Shown: one piece after another, positions 34,972 to 44,699 of the stretch
How the letters are laid out: every line of letters begins with the position of its first letter
Position numbering within the stretch: position 1 is the stretch's first letter
Source of the DNA: Acephala macrosclerotiorum
Taxonomy: Eukaryota; Ascomycota; Leotiomycetes; Helotiales; Mollisiaceae
Reading direction: 5' to 3'
NCBI GenBank assembly: GCA_014904845.1
Contig: MU119240.1
Coordinates: 271,967 to 335,966 of the forward strand
DNA length: 64,000 nucleotides
The notes under the pieces: model-generated
Told to the model about the DNA's origin: nothing
The model's database searches: none
The model's input: the letters and a program-made list of their open reading frames with translations, nothing else
Made by a program: the position numbers and the translations under genes

Positions 34972-35142
34972 CCTACGAAAGCAACGCTCCGGACTTTCAC
35001 TCCGGACTGTTGAAAGGACCAACCAGAAAGCTCGAAAACACTTACTCTGAGCCCTTGTAGCGCATCGCCAGAGCTTTGAAACAGCGTTAAAAGGTTTTAC
35101 AGAGATTTATACCTTAGCATAATAAGATTTGAGAGCTTTTTT

Positions 35143-35258
35143 GAGCTTTTGAGCACTTGTAAGGGCCTTTGTCTTTTGGAATGCCAAAAGTCTATTAGCA
35201 ACTAGTGCATATTTAGACATTCCGAAAAATAAGGGCCCTTACAAGTGCTTAAAAGCTC
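35143..35258. repeat. Hairpin-forming inverted repeat
   Basis: The left arm (about 35143-35169, GAGCTTTTGAGCACTTGTAA then GGGCC) pairs with the right arm (about 35231-35258, GGGCCCTTACAAGTGCTTAA then AAGCTC) across about 60 bp. It may be a second short nested element or an internal part of the larger transposon. Confidence 0.7.
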
Positions 35259-35274
35259 TTCGCTTATATTTGTA

Positions 35275-35461
35275 CGGAGATACAGCCTATAAATAATCAA
35301 ACAGAACTAGTAGAAAGTCCCCTGGTATTAATAACACTTTGCCCGATCTGAAAATATAAACCTTTACTTCGATAGCAAGTATTACTAAATTAGAGAAAGT
35401 TTTGTTTACATTTGAAGCACTCTTACTAGTGCTATTTGATTATTTATGGGCTGTACCTCCG
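35275..35461. mobile_element. 187 bp MITE, Tc1/mariner-like, nested
   Basis: The two ends form an inverted repeat of about 43 bp beginning CGGAG(A/G)TACAGCC(T/C)ATAA and continuing into ATAATCAAA. TA dinucleotides flank it on both sides (35273-35274 and 35462-35463), as expected of Tc1/mariner-type insertion. It is too short for coding and lies inside the 1051 bp element, hence younger than it. Confidence 0.8.
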
Positions 35462-35693
35462 TAAGCTTACGTTGTAGCGACTAAAAATTAGTTATAGATT
35501 TGAAAAAAAAAAAAAAAAATTTTAAGTCTTTTTGTTTCCTTCTTTCTTTTCTATTTACAATATGAGTATAAGTCTTCTTCTCTTTCCCCATTTTTCTAAT
35601 TTGTGACTAACTTTTAAACAGGCACACTTATAGCTTGAGAAAATTGATGAAAAGATTGGCAGATTAAGAAGATTGGCAGACTAAGAAGATTAG

Positions 35694-35775
35694 CAGACTG
35701 AAAAAACTAAGAGGACTAGGAGGACTAAGAGGACTGGGAGGACTGGGAGGACTGGGAGGACTGAGAGGATTGGCG
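35694..35775. repeat. Minisatellite, 10 bp period
   Basis: Tandem GGACTGGGA(G/A)-type units, roughly eight copies with decayed relatives (GATTGGCAGA, GATTAGCAGA) on the left side. On the opposite strand it reads as Pro-Ser-rich. Confidence 0.8.
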
Positions 35776-36022
35776 GGCCTTAGGTAGTGAAAAGAGTGTA
35801 TATAGCTAGCAAAAATGAAATAACGAGTGGATCTATGACACATAAGCCTCACTTCCCCCCATGCATTGCAACCGAGCCTCAAAACTACCCTTTGTCTCTC
35901 TCACGGTCTCTCTCCTTGGCACGCCCCAGTCGCAAAACGGACAGGCTAATGAGAAGTCATCGTTGGAAGTCTGTGCCCTCAGTTTTTTTGTATGGGAGGA
36001 GTCCGGAGCGTGCTTTCGTAGG

Positions 36023-36027
36023 GAGAC
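36023..36027. repeat. Target-site duplication GAGAC, right copy
   Basis: Second copy of the 5 bp duplication flanking the 1051 bp element. Confidence 0.85.
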
Positions 36028-36735
36028 TTCCCAACACCATAGCCCCTCTGGCGACCCATCATATTCCCAAGCCCAATTTTGCGCTACTTTCGGTTTATGA
36101 TGCATCCGCCGCAGACACAGAGTATGATGAAGCCGAAGGCAGTAGGGAGAGCAACGTAGAGATCCCTTCCCTTCGGTGCCTCGGTGGGTGGTTGGTGGTA
36201 GTAATCCGGGGGTTCGTTGGTCACCATAACGGTAGGGCCTGGGGGCAGTCAGCATTCAACTCTGTGCATTCTCTCAGCAGCTTCTGGACTTTCTTGATTA
36301 TTATGAGCAGGGCCGAGTATCTCGAAAATCGAGGCTGAGGAGAAGAGGCAGCAGAAAGTCCAGGGGTGTTGGGCCATTGAAGGAGTAGGTGAAGGAAGGG
36401 ACTTGCCAGAAAACCGAGTTGCTTCACCACTAATTGGGTTTATCGGATTGATATAGAGTGTGATGTTGTTGAAGGACTTGTCCTGAAGCCATTCCTTCGC
36501 GATCGTCCATGCAATAAAGCCCGTCGAAGCAGACGTGGCAGGAGACTGAAAGGCAATCGGTCCTCCTTTCGTATCGAGATAGTCTGCCATGATATAAACC
36601 AAGGAATTCGTGCCACCGGAAGACTGCGACTCCCAGGTCACTACGTTCAGTCAGAATCTCTGAATGTCCGCAGTTGCTAGGGTCTCCTGACATACCATAA
36701 AAGGCACACACATTTTTTTCTTTTCCTAGTTCCAT

Positions 36736-38758
36736 TCTAGCTCTGAGACGGTAGCACTGGCTGCTTTACTCATGCTTCGCCTGCACGGCAGGTGGACTTT
36801 CATGACTTGACGGAGTTGAGTTGTTGGAACTCACGTTACGCCTGTTTCTAGCGTTCTAAAGTTATTTCAAGGTGTGTGGAGTCACTTCGAGCTCTATTCG
36901 ACTCGAGTAGACCTTCCCTTTTGACAATGCAAATATAGATGTGAGAAACATGAAGACACTCGCACAGTTATTAATAGCCGTACCAAAATTAGCGGCGAGG
37001 GTTGCCTGAAGTTGGTGACGACGAAATTGGTTCTGCAAAGTGCTAAATTTAAAAATTTAAAAATAGCTCTTGTCAGGTGACTGCTCCCAAATCTATACTT
37101 GGCAGCTTGAGAATTCAAATCAAAATACCATACTTGATATACTAGATAGTTCCCCTGCATCTTCTCGTTCTGTCTCTACTTTGACTTCTCTCTCATACAA
37201 AAAAGATGTTCTCAAGAATTAATATTGTACAATTTGTAACTCGACTTTGTTTTTTTCAATAAATCCTATTCTTACAATTGTTTTCGCCATCAATGCTTTG
37301 TACGCGCCTCATACCAGCATTTTGACTTTAAAAGTTAGTTATCTTTGGCGTCTTTTTCCTTGTCTATGTGTTCTAACTGCTCAGTTTGATATTCCTTCGA
37401 TTCCCTTTCTTTCCTCAAAACTCCAAGTTCCGCACAATTGTACCATCGGCACCTGAGCAGTGTGTTTCGGATTTCTTGATAGCATCTATTGCGACAATCT
37501 TCCACGTCAACTCTCACTCGAGTTTACAGAAAGAGCACTCTCTCTTGCACCTACTCTTCTTAATGATTTGCTCAAATTCGATTCTGTCTTAGCAAAACTA
37601 TCGCCAAGAACAAGCAATGGCCGCTTAATCACTGGTTATATCTCAGCGGAGATATTGTGGGTCACAAATTTTATCACGTGGAAAGAGCAGGGTGATGGCA
37701 CGTAGACACCAACACGAGTGGGGCACCGTCTAATAGTGGGCTCAGCTCTAATAGCCAGTATTGCATGCGTCTCTGTTTTTTCCATTTTTTTTCTATTCCC
37801 ACGCTCGTCATAAATATTGTTTTGTCGAGTTCCGAATCTTGCCTGACGAGATCCCGATAGTGGAGGGCCCAGGGATTGTCTAGTTGCTCTTTGCGGCGCG
37901 ATTGTGATGGCGTGCTACACAATGTATATCTCTATTTCTCTCATATAATAGAACATTTGGTTCTCAGGGGTCTCACTACGTCAGACTGTGCAACATTTCT
38001 CTTCTTCTTTAGTCACATAGAACCCTGCACGTGCCAAAGTCCGGCTTCCTGACCTTGATTCCCAATCCCAACTGTGCCACGTATGCCTCGTCATGGATCT
38101 TTCTACTCCGATTAAAGGCAAGGAGAAGCTGAGAGTGTGGTGAAAGATACTCAGATCCCGGTGGCATCCCGCCCGGGAGGTGCACATCCGACACCGTTTT
38201 CCTCCCTGTGCGTGGTAGCTCAGACAAGTCTTCCGGGGCAACGTTGAGAATGCTAGAGTACGGGAGCTTTACCTTATCCTTCCTCATAGGAAAAAAGACC
38301 AAACCGTCGCCATGCTTAATAGATACCTCCTTTGCATTCCATACAAAGAGGACTTAAAGAGGCAGCCTGGGTGATCTTAGGACTAGCCGTACGGCCCTGG
38401 GCTATTGAAGCATCGATGATATCCGAGGGATGATTGATATCAGAGGGATGGTTGATCGTCACATCAAAGGGATGAAGGCTGCCAGAGGCCATTACCGGGA
38501 CTAGTTAAAGGGCTTTGGAAGCAGCAAGCCGCGAATTTTATATCTTTTGTGGCTCTTAAGCCATTGCTTCTGAGTTGTAAGTGTGGAAGAAATATCTATT
38601 TAAAAAAAGGGGGGTTTTGGATTGGAACCATGATTGATGAGCACTGTGTTCACCTTGACGCCATCAAGTAGCATTTCGGCAGAAATATGCCGCGCACAAG
38701 GAACGATATCACATGATCAATTTGAAAAATCGATGGTTACTAAATCCATTGGCGGGTA
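36736..38758. other. 2 kb without recognised gene
   Basis: Both strands hold only frames under about 100 codons with no family match. A short imperfect repeat (about 20 bp, containing ATCAGAGGGATGGTTGAT, three copies) lies at about 38410-38473. Confidence 0.4.
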
Positions 38759-39407
38759 CTACGGGGGCGCACTGCAGTCTCTAGAGGGGCGCACTGGGCA
38801 GACTATAGTGCGCCTCTCTAAGGTTTTAGATATTCCTGGCCTCTTGATTGGCCCAATTCACTTGGTCCAAGCCCGTGCTGGCCTCAGGTCTCCAAAAATA
38901 TATGAAGCTATTCACACTTTTTGGCAATAGATTATAAGATCTAAAGTACTGGATAGCTTTGGTTGCTATCCTAAAGAGTAATATCCTCTATTTTAGGGCT
39001 TCTAGGTAGTAGCATCTTCTCCGAGGGCTTTTGTCGAAGCCTCTCCTAGATAATAGCATCTCCTTTTAAGCACTAGCATCCTCCTCAGATAGTGGCATCC
39101 TTTCTCAGGCCATAGTACCCCCCTCAGTGCCTCTGTCTAGTAGTGGTAGGCCCTTCAAACAATAGTAAGCGCCCTCAGACAGTGGTAGCCCCCTTCAGAC
39201 TATGGTAAGGCCTCTTAGCACTCCTCTGGAAGAGTGGCATTCTCTCTCAAAGTAGGAATAGCTTCATAATTGCATATTTAAACTCATCTTTTCATCCGAT
39301 CAGGAACCTTAGGCTTCAGGCTTCAAAAAGATCAGACCAACCAGGAGGCCAAGAATTGCTAAAATCCTTAGAGGGGTGCACTGCAGTCTGCGCAGTGCGC
39401 CCCGTAG
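38759..39407. mobile_element. 649 bp TIR element with TA duplication
   Basis: The left end CTACGGGGGCGCACTGCAGT and right end CTGCGCAGTGCGCCCCGTAG are inverted repeats, and the similarity extends inward to C(C)TCTCTAAGG-type blocks. TA flanks each end (38757-38758 and 39408-39409). The interior is a run of diverged repeats of about 22 bp (39040-39250, AGTGGTAGCCCCCTTCAGAC type) with no transposase frame. Tc1/mariner-like MITE by its TA target. Confidence 0.8.
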
Positions 39408-39409
39408 TA

Positions 39410-39832
39410 ACCGAGATCCCGTGTTAAATCCCGTCCCTTCAAAATCCCACTTTAATTAAATAACAAAATTGTTTCATATTTAAAATTTAAAATATTATAT
39501 TTTAATTTATTATATTTTTTATATATTATAAAATTTTTATAATATATATATAATTATTAATATTTTTTATAAATTATAAATTTAAATTTTTTTTTTTTTA
39601 TTTATTTAAATATAATCGAGTTTATTTTTAATTTATTATTATTTTTATAAAAATTTTTTTTAAATATAATATTAATATTTATATTTAAAATTTATTATAT
39701 TTTTTATCGATTGTAATTTGATTATTTTATAAGAATAAGAAATTTTAAACCGTTTTTCAATTATATTAATTATTAAAGTTTTGCGAAAAGTGGCATTTTT
39801 GACAGAGACGGGATTTGGCACGGGATCTCGGT
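39410..39832. mobile_element. 423 bp TIR element with AT-only interior
   Basis: The left end ACCGAGATCCCGTGTTAAAT and the right end, reverse-complemented, ACCGAGATCCCGTGCCAAAT form about 45 bp inverted repeats. TA flanks at 39408-39409 and 39833-39834. The interior (about 39440-39780) is almost pure A+T, while the arms keep normal composition. The left TA is shared with the right end of the neighbouring 649 bp element. Confidence 0.8.
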
Positions 39833-39834
39833 TA

Positions 39835-40624
39835 CCTGCCAATCCATTTGCCTCAGGCACGAATCCTACTAAAATGCATTGCGGAGCCTCATGGCAGGAG
39901 GATGGGGAAAATGTGTTTGTTTTAGTTTATATGGCGTGGTTGGAAGCGAAGGTTGATGCCGGAATGGGCGCCTGGGGAGGGGGTGAATCACGATAGGATG
40001 TGGAGAACATGCACCACATCTTCATGGCATCATGTACTTCACGAGGCTCTTCTCCTACGTTCTGGTCGAGATCCCTCGAAGCTACCAAGCTTGTCTTCCA
40101 ATTTGCCCTAGGAATCTGCAGCTTCCTGGTTTCTTCTCGTAGCGCACGTTCACTTCACTTGACTGTTTTGTGTTGCCAGTACGTGTTGAATCGACGATAA
40201 ATAAAAGCGACGAGGAAGATTACATTAATGTTTCAGTACCTCCGCCCATATGCATCACATACATATTCTCCAGCTTTGGAAAAGGAAAAACACGTTTTCC
40301 GCCCTGTCCGAGCAAAAGAAATCCAACTTGGGTTTTAAAAAAAAATGCAAATATTGTAAGAAGACATGAAACTCAGCCATCCGTTGCAGTGCCCATTCCT
40401 CTTCTGCAGCGCTCTCACCCTTCTCAGGTTCTCTAGATTACGAATGAGATTCTGCTTCCTCGTAAACATACTCGTACTCGTCACGAACAACACGATACGA
40501 CACCCCTTGTTGGCGTTTTGTGTCCAGAGTCCATTCACTCCAGCCTGAATCACTGGGAGCCCGACCCGAAAGAGCATATCCCCGGCCTACGGTGGCAGTT
40601 GGCTCGCATGGGAACGTTGCGCTT
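39835..40624. other. Intergenic, no gene recognised
   Basis: Normal composition, no supported frame on either strand. It is the 3' flank of the minus-strand gene at 40625. Confidence 0.35.
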
Positions 40625-41752
40625 CTAGGGTTTGGGTCCTCGAAAGCTGCTTCCTCTGGCTGTGGCTGAGCGTGGTTCTATCATATACTGGCTTCCCAGG
40701 TCGTTGTAGGTCACTAGATCGGCAAATTGACTGGAAAATCGGTCCTCGGGGCCGCTTGCATAACCTGAGTTATCGAAAGGTGCAGCTCGAGCGTCATAGT
40801 CGGCATCTTTGATGCGCTTTTTGTCGGTGTTGCGGGGCAGATACATGTCGTCTTCTGACTCGGGCTCAGAATCATCCTCCGAAGTTTCCGGATCAGTTGT
40901 TTCCTTCTGATGATATGCGTATTCAAAAGCTTCAATAATCTGAAGTGCCTTCTTCGCGTTCCTTTTCTCATTCTTTTGCTTCGAATTGGGCTCACGTATG
41001 CGCCCAATGGCACGCTTGGTGGCGTGAAGAATGTCTTTGAACGCTTCCAATCCTTGCTTCTCGCACGGAATACTTGACAGGCCCAAGTATCGCTTATCTT
41101 GAGATGTCTTTTTCAAAAGAAAGGCACATGCTGCCTCTGCGCTGATCACAACAGGTGCAGAAATGTAAATGGGAAGACATCCACATCTTGACAGGGCTGC
41201 AGCACATAATAAACCAACGCTGGCGGTGTTCTGGAGGGATTTGGCCACCGACGTCAGACTTTTGGGGAACCCTCGCCAAGAGTCGTATTCCTCATCTGTA
41301 ATGTCTGGGTCGTTTGCATCCACACGAATGGCCTTATAAAAGCAGTGACAGAAGTTTTGACAATTCGACGTCGAGGCTCGATATTCTTGTTCGAAACGTT
41401 CGAACCAGATTTTGATAACTATAACAAGTTCATTAGCCTCTTTTCGCGTGCAGGATTTAAGGGCCTCTTTTCACTCACCTATGACGACCAGCTTAGACCA
41501 TGACTCCCTGGTCACCCCGATCTTGATTGGTGTGGAAAACCCTGGATTGTCATACTTCCAATCGCGGAATATCGATCCTTTGAGGCCTCCCTTCCTCAAT
41601 TCGTAACAGAAATCATCCACTCTAATAGCCCAGTGCTGAGATACATCTGGGGTTTTCGATGACAAGCGCTTCGATACCTTACGAATGCTGGTCAGAGGTG
41701 ATATCAACAAATGGATATCTCGAAATTCTGAAGCGGTAGGGTAGTACGACAT
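40625..41752 (-). CDS. Uncharacterised protein, possible papain-like fold
   Basis: Two exons, 41479-41752 (ATG 41752) and 40625-41418. The intron 41419-41478 (60 bp, GTGAGT...TTATAG) splits a Val codon; the total is 1068 nt, 355 residues. The N-terminal about 130 residues contain Q-H-W-A-I-R-V near residue 49, a Y-E-L stretch, I-G-V-T, and S-N-C-Q-N-F-C near residue 113. This spacing of H-W and N-C-x-x-F-C recalls NlpC/P60-, LRAT- or PPPDE-type thiol enzymes. The middle has a hydrophobic segment (S-V-G-L-L-C-A-A-A-L...P-V-V-I-S-A-E-A-A-C-A-F). The C-terminal third is charged and acidic (E-T-S-E-D-D-S-E-P-E-S-E-D-D-M). I do not recognise the whole-protein family. The fold remark is an inference from two motifs. 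Confidence 0.72.
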
Positions 41753-41955
41753 GATTCCGAGGCTATCTAGATGTAGCAATTAGTCCAAAGTCGCCTTGTA
41801 GTTTTTGGAGGGCGTACGAAGTAGCGAACACCTTGGAGTTAAGGCGAGGGTGTGATTATGTGGAGAAACTGACGGGGGAATGGTGGGGAACTGGAGAAGC
41901 GGGGTAAAACCAGAGTCTATGTCTTAGAGCTTGACGTTCGTGGGTGAGGGCGTTA

Positions 41956-42541
41956 TATGTGTGCTGTCTGAAGCATGAATTCTCTCACTCATGAATTATA
42001 TGTTTTATTCATGTATGAGACATCTCATTCGTGAATGAAAGGGGTAATATGAGTGAGATGGTTGAGTTATGAATAAGAGGGTACCTTTTTTTTTTTTTTT
42101 TTTTTTTGAGGTTATTCACAAAAAATTCTTTAAGTAATAGTTTAAAAGAATGTCTCGAACTAGTGTTTCACAGCTGGTGTAACAGTTAGCCTAGTCAAAT
42201 GTTTAGAGTAGTGTTTTGGACTAATACTTTGGAGTAGTGCCTTGGAGCAGTGCCTCGGAGCAATGCCTTGAAGCAGTGCCTCGGATCAATGCGCTAAAGG
42301 AGTGTCTTGGCCCCTGGACCAGTGCCCTGAAGGAGCGCCTTGGAGGAGTGCCTTGGAGCTGTCCCTTGGAATAATGTCATAAAATAATGCCCTAAAACAT
42401 GAAAATGAGGCAAATCTAGTATGTGTACCCTCTCATCTATCACTGAACTATCTCACTCAAATTACCCTCTTTATTCACAAATAAGATATTTGATTCATGA
42501 ATAAAACCAATTTTGGTTGAGACAGCACATATGGGCTATTA
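41956..42541. mobile_element. 586 bp element with ~120 bp inverted repeats
   Basis: The left arm (41956-42085, TATGTGTGCTGTCTGAAGCA...) is the imperfect reverse complement of the right arm (42415-42541). Shared blocks include CTGTCT, TTTTATTCATG, GGGTAAT(A/T)TGAGTGAGAT and GAGAGGGTA/AAGAGGGTA. The middle is a T23 run followed by a minisatellite. No coding capacity; no clear target duplication. Plausibly a large MITE. Confidence 0.7.
42166..42400. repeat. Minisatellite, about 15 bp period
   Basis: Some fifteen diverged tandem units of the form AGTGCCTTGGAGCAG (variants AGTGCCTCGGAGCAA and AGTGCCTTGGAGGAG). It fills the centre of the 586 bp inverted-repeat element. Confidence 0.85.
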
Positions 42542-43277
42542 CTTGGAACAATCGGGAACTACTGCAAATGGCTCCCCAACCTTTTAGCAAGGGCGTTCTG
42601 AACGCCCCTATGCACGAACAGAAAACATTGGAAAGCGATGCGTTTTCCATCTGATGCTCTGGTTGATGTCACCAGTCAAGCCACTTTAAAAGGCGGCTGC
42701 TGGATTTCTTGCCCCATGTACTTTTTTCAGTCAGTGACCTATGAGAGATTGAAGAGAGGTGGTACTGCAGAGCAAAGGTTAAAAAGGGGCCTCGCGCATG
42801 TGTCAGCGAAAGGGCATTTGGGGGAATCACCGCGAATGGTTCGCTTCCAGGACAGTGTAACAACGCAACATGCACGCCAACCCACACTTTATCCCAAGGC
42901 GACTTTACGTCCCCTGCACCTAATCGCCTGACCAACCACTGATATATGCACCGCTTGGTTCCGCTGACTGTAATGGTGCATGGCGGATTATCAAGCCGGC
43001 GGTCTCATTGCGGCAGTTTACCCTTTTCACGTTCACTTCTATTACATGTCGGGTTCGCATTCGACAGAAGCCCAAGGCACACTGATATAATACGAACGCA
43101 AAACAAGCCTCACGAAAAGGCCTAACCCGACCAATGTTTTGAGTTCCTGATTGGAGATGGGCGAAAGATTTGCCCCGTGCCGTACCGCACTGTTACCCCG
43201 CATGACAGGCTACAAGACTCAGGCCACCCAAATTCTTTTCCCATGCCAGTTTTCTGGACATCTCAAAGCTTTGAAAG
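42542..43277. other. Upstream region of membrane-protein gene
   Basis: No gene supported. It contains the promoter of the + strand gene starting at 43278. Confidence 0.35.
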
Positions 43278-44287
43278 ATGGCTCTAGCTGCTCAAAATGT
43301 CCTTCTCTGGATGGCTACATGGCCCTACTATTGGACATTCAGAAACTACACCTTGGATCCAATCAAGAGAATCCGTGATGCTGCATCAGACCCCACCCTT
43401 CAGGCTCAAAAGGTCGTGACATTTCTGGTTGGCAAGAGACAAGAGCTGAAGTTCGTCAACACAGCGGTATGCCACCTAACCCACATGAATTGTTTGGCAG
43501 CTCTGAGACTCTTGTTACAGAGCACGATTTCAGCAGCGGCCACCGTGGGGGCGTTGTCGTGGTCATCAATCAACGACACACCCTGGCCGGCTCTGGCCCT
43601 CTGGTACTGCAGTCTGTCTCTAGCAATCTTTGCACTCATCACTTCGAATCAACATTCTGCTTTGATGGATTCCTCTCTTGGCCCACCAAGCAGTAATATG
43701 ACCAATGTAGCACCCAACTTCGGCCCCGGTACCATCATGGTAGTTTTCACCACAAATTCTCCAGATGGAAATAGCGCGTCAATCAGACTCTCGGGGCAGC
43801 CCTCCAATGATTTTGAGAAGCAAGTTACGGCAGACTTTGCATTGTTCCACTCTTCAGACTGGCATACGAAACATCTGGTATATATTTGGCAATGTCCATT
43901 AATGCTCATGTCGTGGTCTTGGGTTACTTATCTCATCGCCCAGACACTTCATATTGCGAGACCACTGTTTCGCAGGTCTGTTGGAACAGATGATAAAAAG
44001 GTAAGCATTGAGTAGCTCAATTTTATGATACGGCACTAAGACGTTTGTAGGTAGCCATAGCATACCTCTCTATATGTTGTATTATTGTGGTTAACTTTGC
44101 CTGGTGCTCGTTTTGGTTCTATCGAACGGCAAGTGCGTTCAAAGCTTGGCGTGTTGAAGATGGACTCCCAGAGTCGGCCGTTAGTACAATTCTTGTTAGA
44201 GAGACAATTACAAAAGGTCAAACTACTCTAGCTAGTTTAAATAACGACGATACAAAGTCTATAAACTCAGAGAAAAAAGAGGATTAA
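43278..44287 (+). CDS. Four-helix fungal membrane protein, two exons
   Basis: Exon 1 is 43278-44000 and exon 2 is 44051-44287. The intron (44001-44050, GTAAGC...TTGTAG, 50 bp) is phase 0; the product has 319 residues. The N-terminus M-A-L-A-A-Q-N-V-L-L-W-M-A-T-W-P-Y-Y-W and K-R-Q-E-L-K-F-V-N-T precede hydrophobic stretches at about residues 71-90 and 100-118. Two more follow (C-P-L-M-L-M-S-W-S-W-V-T-Y-L-I-A around 210-226, and A-Y-L-S-I-C-C-I-I-V-V-N-F-A-W at the exon 2 start). A hydrophilic loop with N-x-S/T sites lies between helices 2 and 3, and the C-terminal about 60 residues are polar. It resembles a fungus-only integral-membrane family of unknown function that I cannot name. It is the last gene before the AT isochore. 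Confidence 0.72.
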
Positions 44288-44699
44288 TAAAATATAATAT
44301 TCGTTATTTTTCTTTAATTGCCTGACTAATGTCAACTTTTCTATATGCACGTGACATCAACACTTCTCACAATGGGCGATTTCACCCAAATTTAACCGAG
44401 GTGCCCAAATGGAGCGATTTGATTGGTTTATTAAGGATTTTGCAGCAGGGGTAGTTACGCAGTAGCTTCGGACTAATATGCAGCCGATCCGGTAAGGAAC
44501 ACCAAAACTTCGATTTACGTTGCGACTATAATTAAAGATTATTTGCTAATACAAACTGTATAAGACTTACAAATAAGTTGAAACTCAATTAAATACCACC
44601 AGATTTCAAGTTTTAAGCGATTTTATTAATCCGTTGTTGTGCAAATCAATAGAATGTAGTCGCACTCAGCAAAAATGGCGACCGCAAAACTCTTAAGTG
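44288..44699. other. Transition zone, no gene
   Basis: AT content rises; no frame or RNA gene is recognised. Confidence 0.35.

Larger units (their letters stand above)
34972..36022. mobile_element. 1051 bp non-autonomous TIR DNA transposon
   Basis: The left end reads CCTACGAAAGCAACGCTCCG and the right end, reverse-complemented, CCTACGAAAGCACGCTCCGG; about 23-24 bp of inverted repeat differ by one inserted base. Both sides carry the 5 bp duplication GAGAC. No transposase frame is present. Inside lie a hairpin repeat (35143-35258), a nested TA-flanked MITE (35275-35461), a poly-A run near 35503 and a G-rich minisatellite (35694-35775). A 5 bp target duplication does not point clearly to a common fungal superfamily, so the class is left open. 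Confidence 0.85.
34737..36735 (-). pseudogene. Single-pass membrane protein gene split by a transposon
   Basis: Read on the minus strand, a short exon (36696-36735, ATG 36735) joins 36407-36640 via a GTATGT...CGTAG intron. A GC-AG intron (36239-36406, donor GCAAGT) leads to the exon starting at 36238. The product has an outer domain (V-T-W-E-S-Q-S-S-G-G-T), one membrane helix (A-L-P-T-A-F-G-F-I-I-L-C-V-C-G-G-C) and a cytosolic I-G-L-G-N-M-M-G-R...G-Y-G-V-G-K-S segment. There the frame enters a 1051 bp inserted element (34972-36022). The C-terminal part resumes beyond it at 34971 (S-R-S-Q-R-L-G-L-G-K-K ... N-Y-F-R-D-E-I-R-R-Q-E) and stops at 34737. Dropping the element and one copy of its 5 bp duplication puts both parts in one frame. 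A second lesion, TAG at 36084-36086 right after I-I-N-R-K, also truncates the protein; it looks like a C-to-T change of a CAG. The family is a fungal membrane protein of unknown role, recalled from memory. Confidence 0.82.

Noticed and set aside
38634..38930. 98-codon + strand frame
   Set aside because: It runs into the inverted repeat of the 649 bp element and has no domain, so it is a chance frame.
43469..43502. Possible intron GTATGC...GGCAG in the membrane-protein gene
   Set aside because: Only 34 bp and not a multiple of three; removing it causes a stop at once, whereas reading through keeps the family-like frame.
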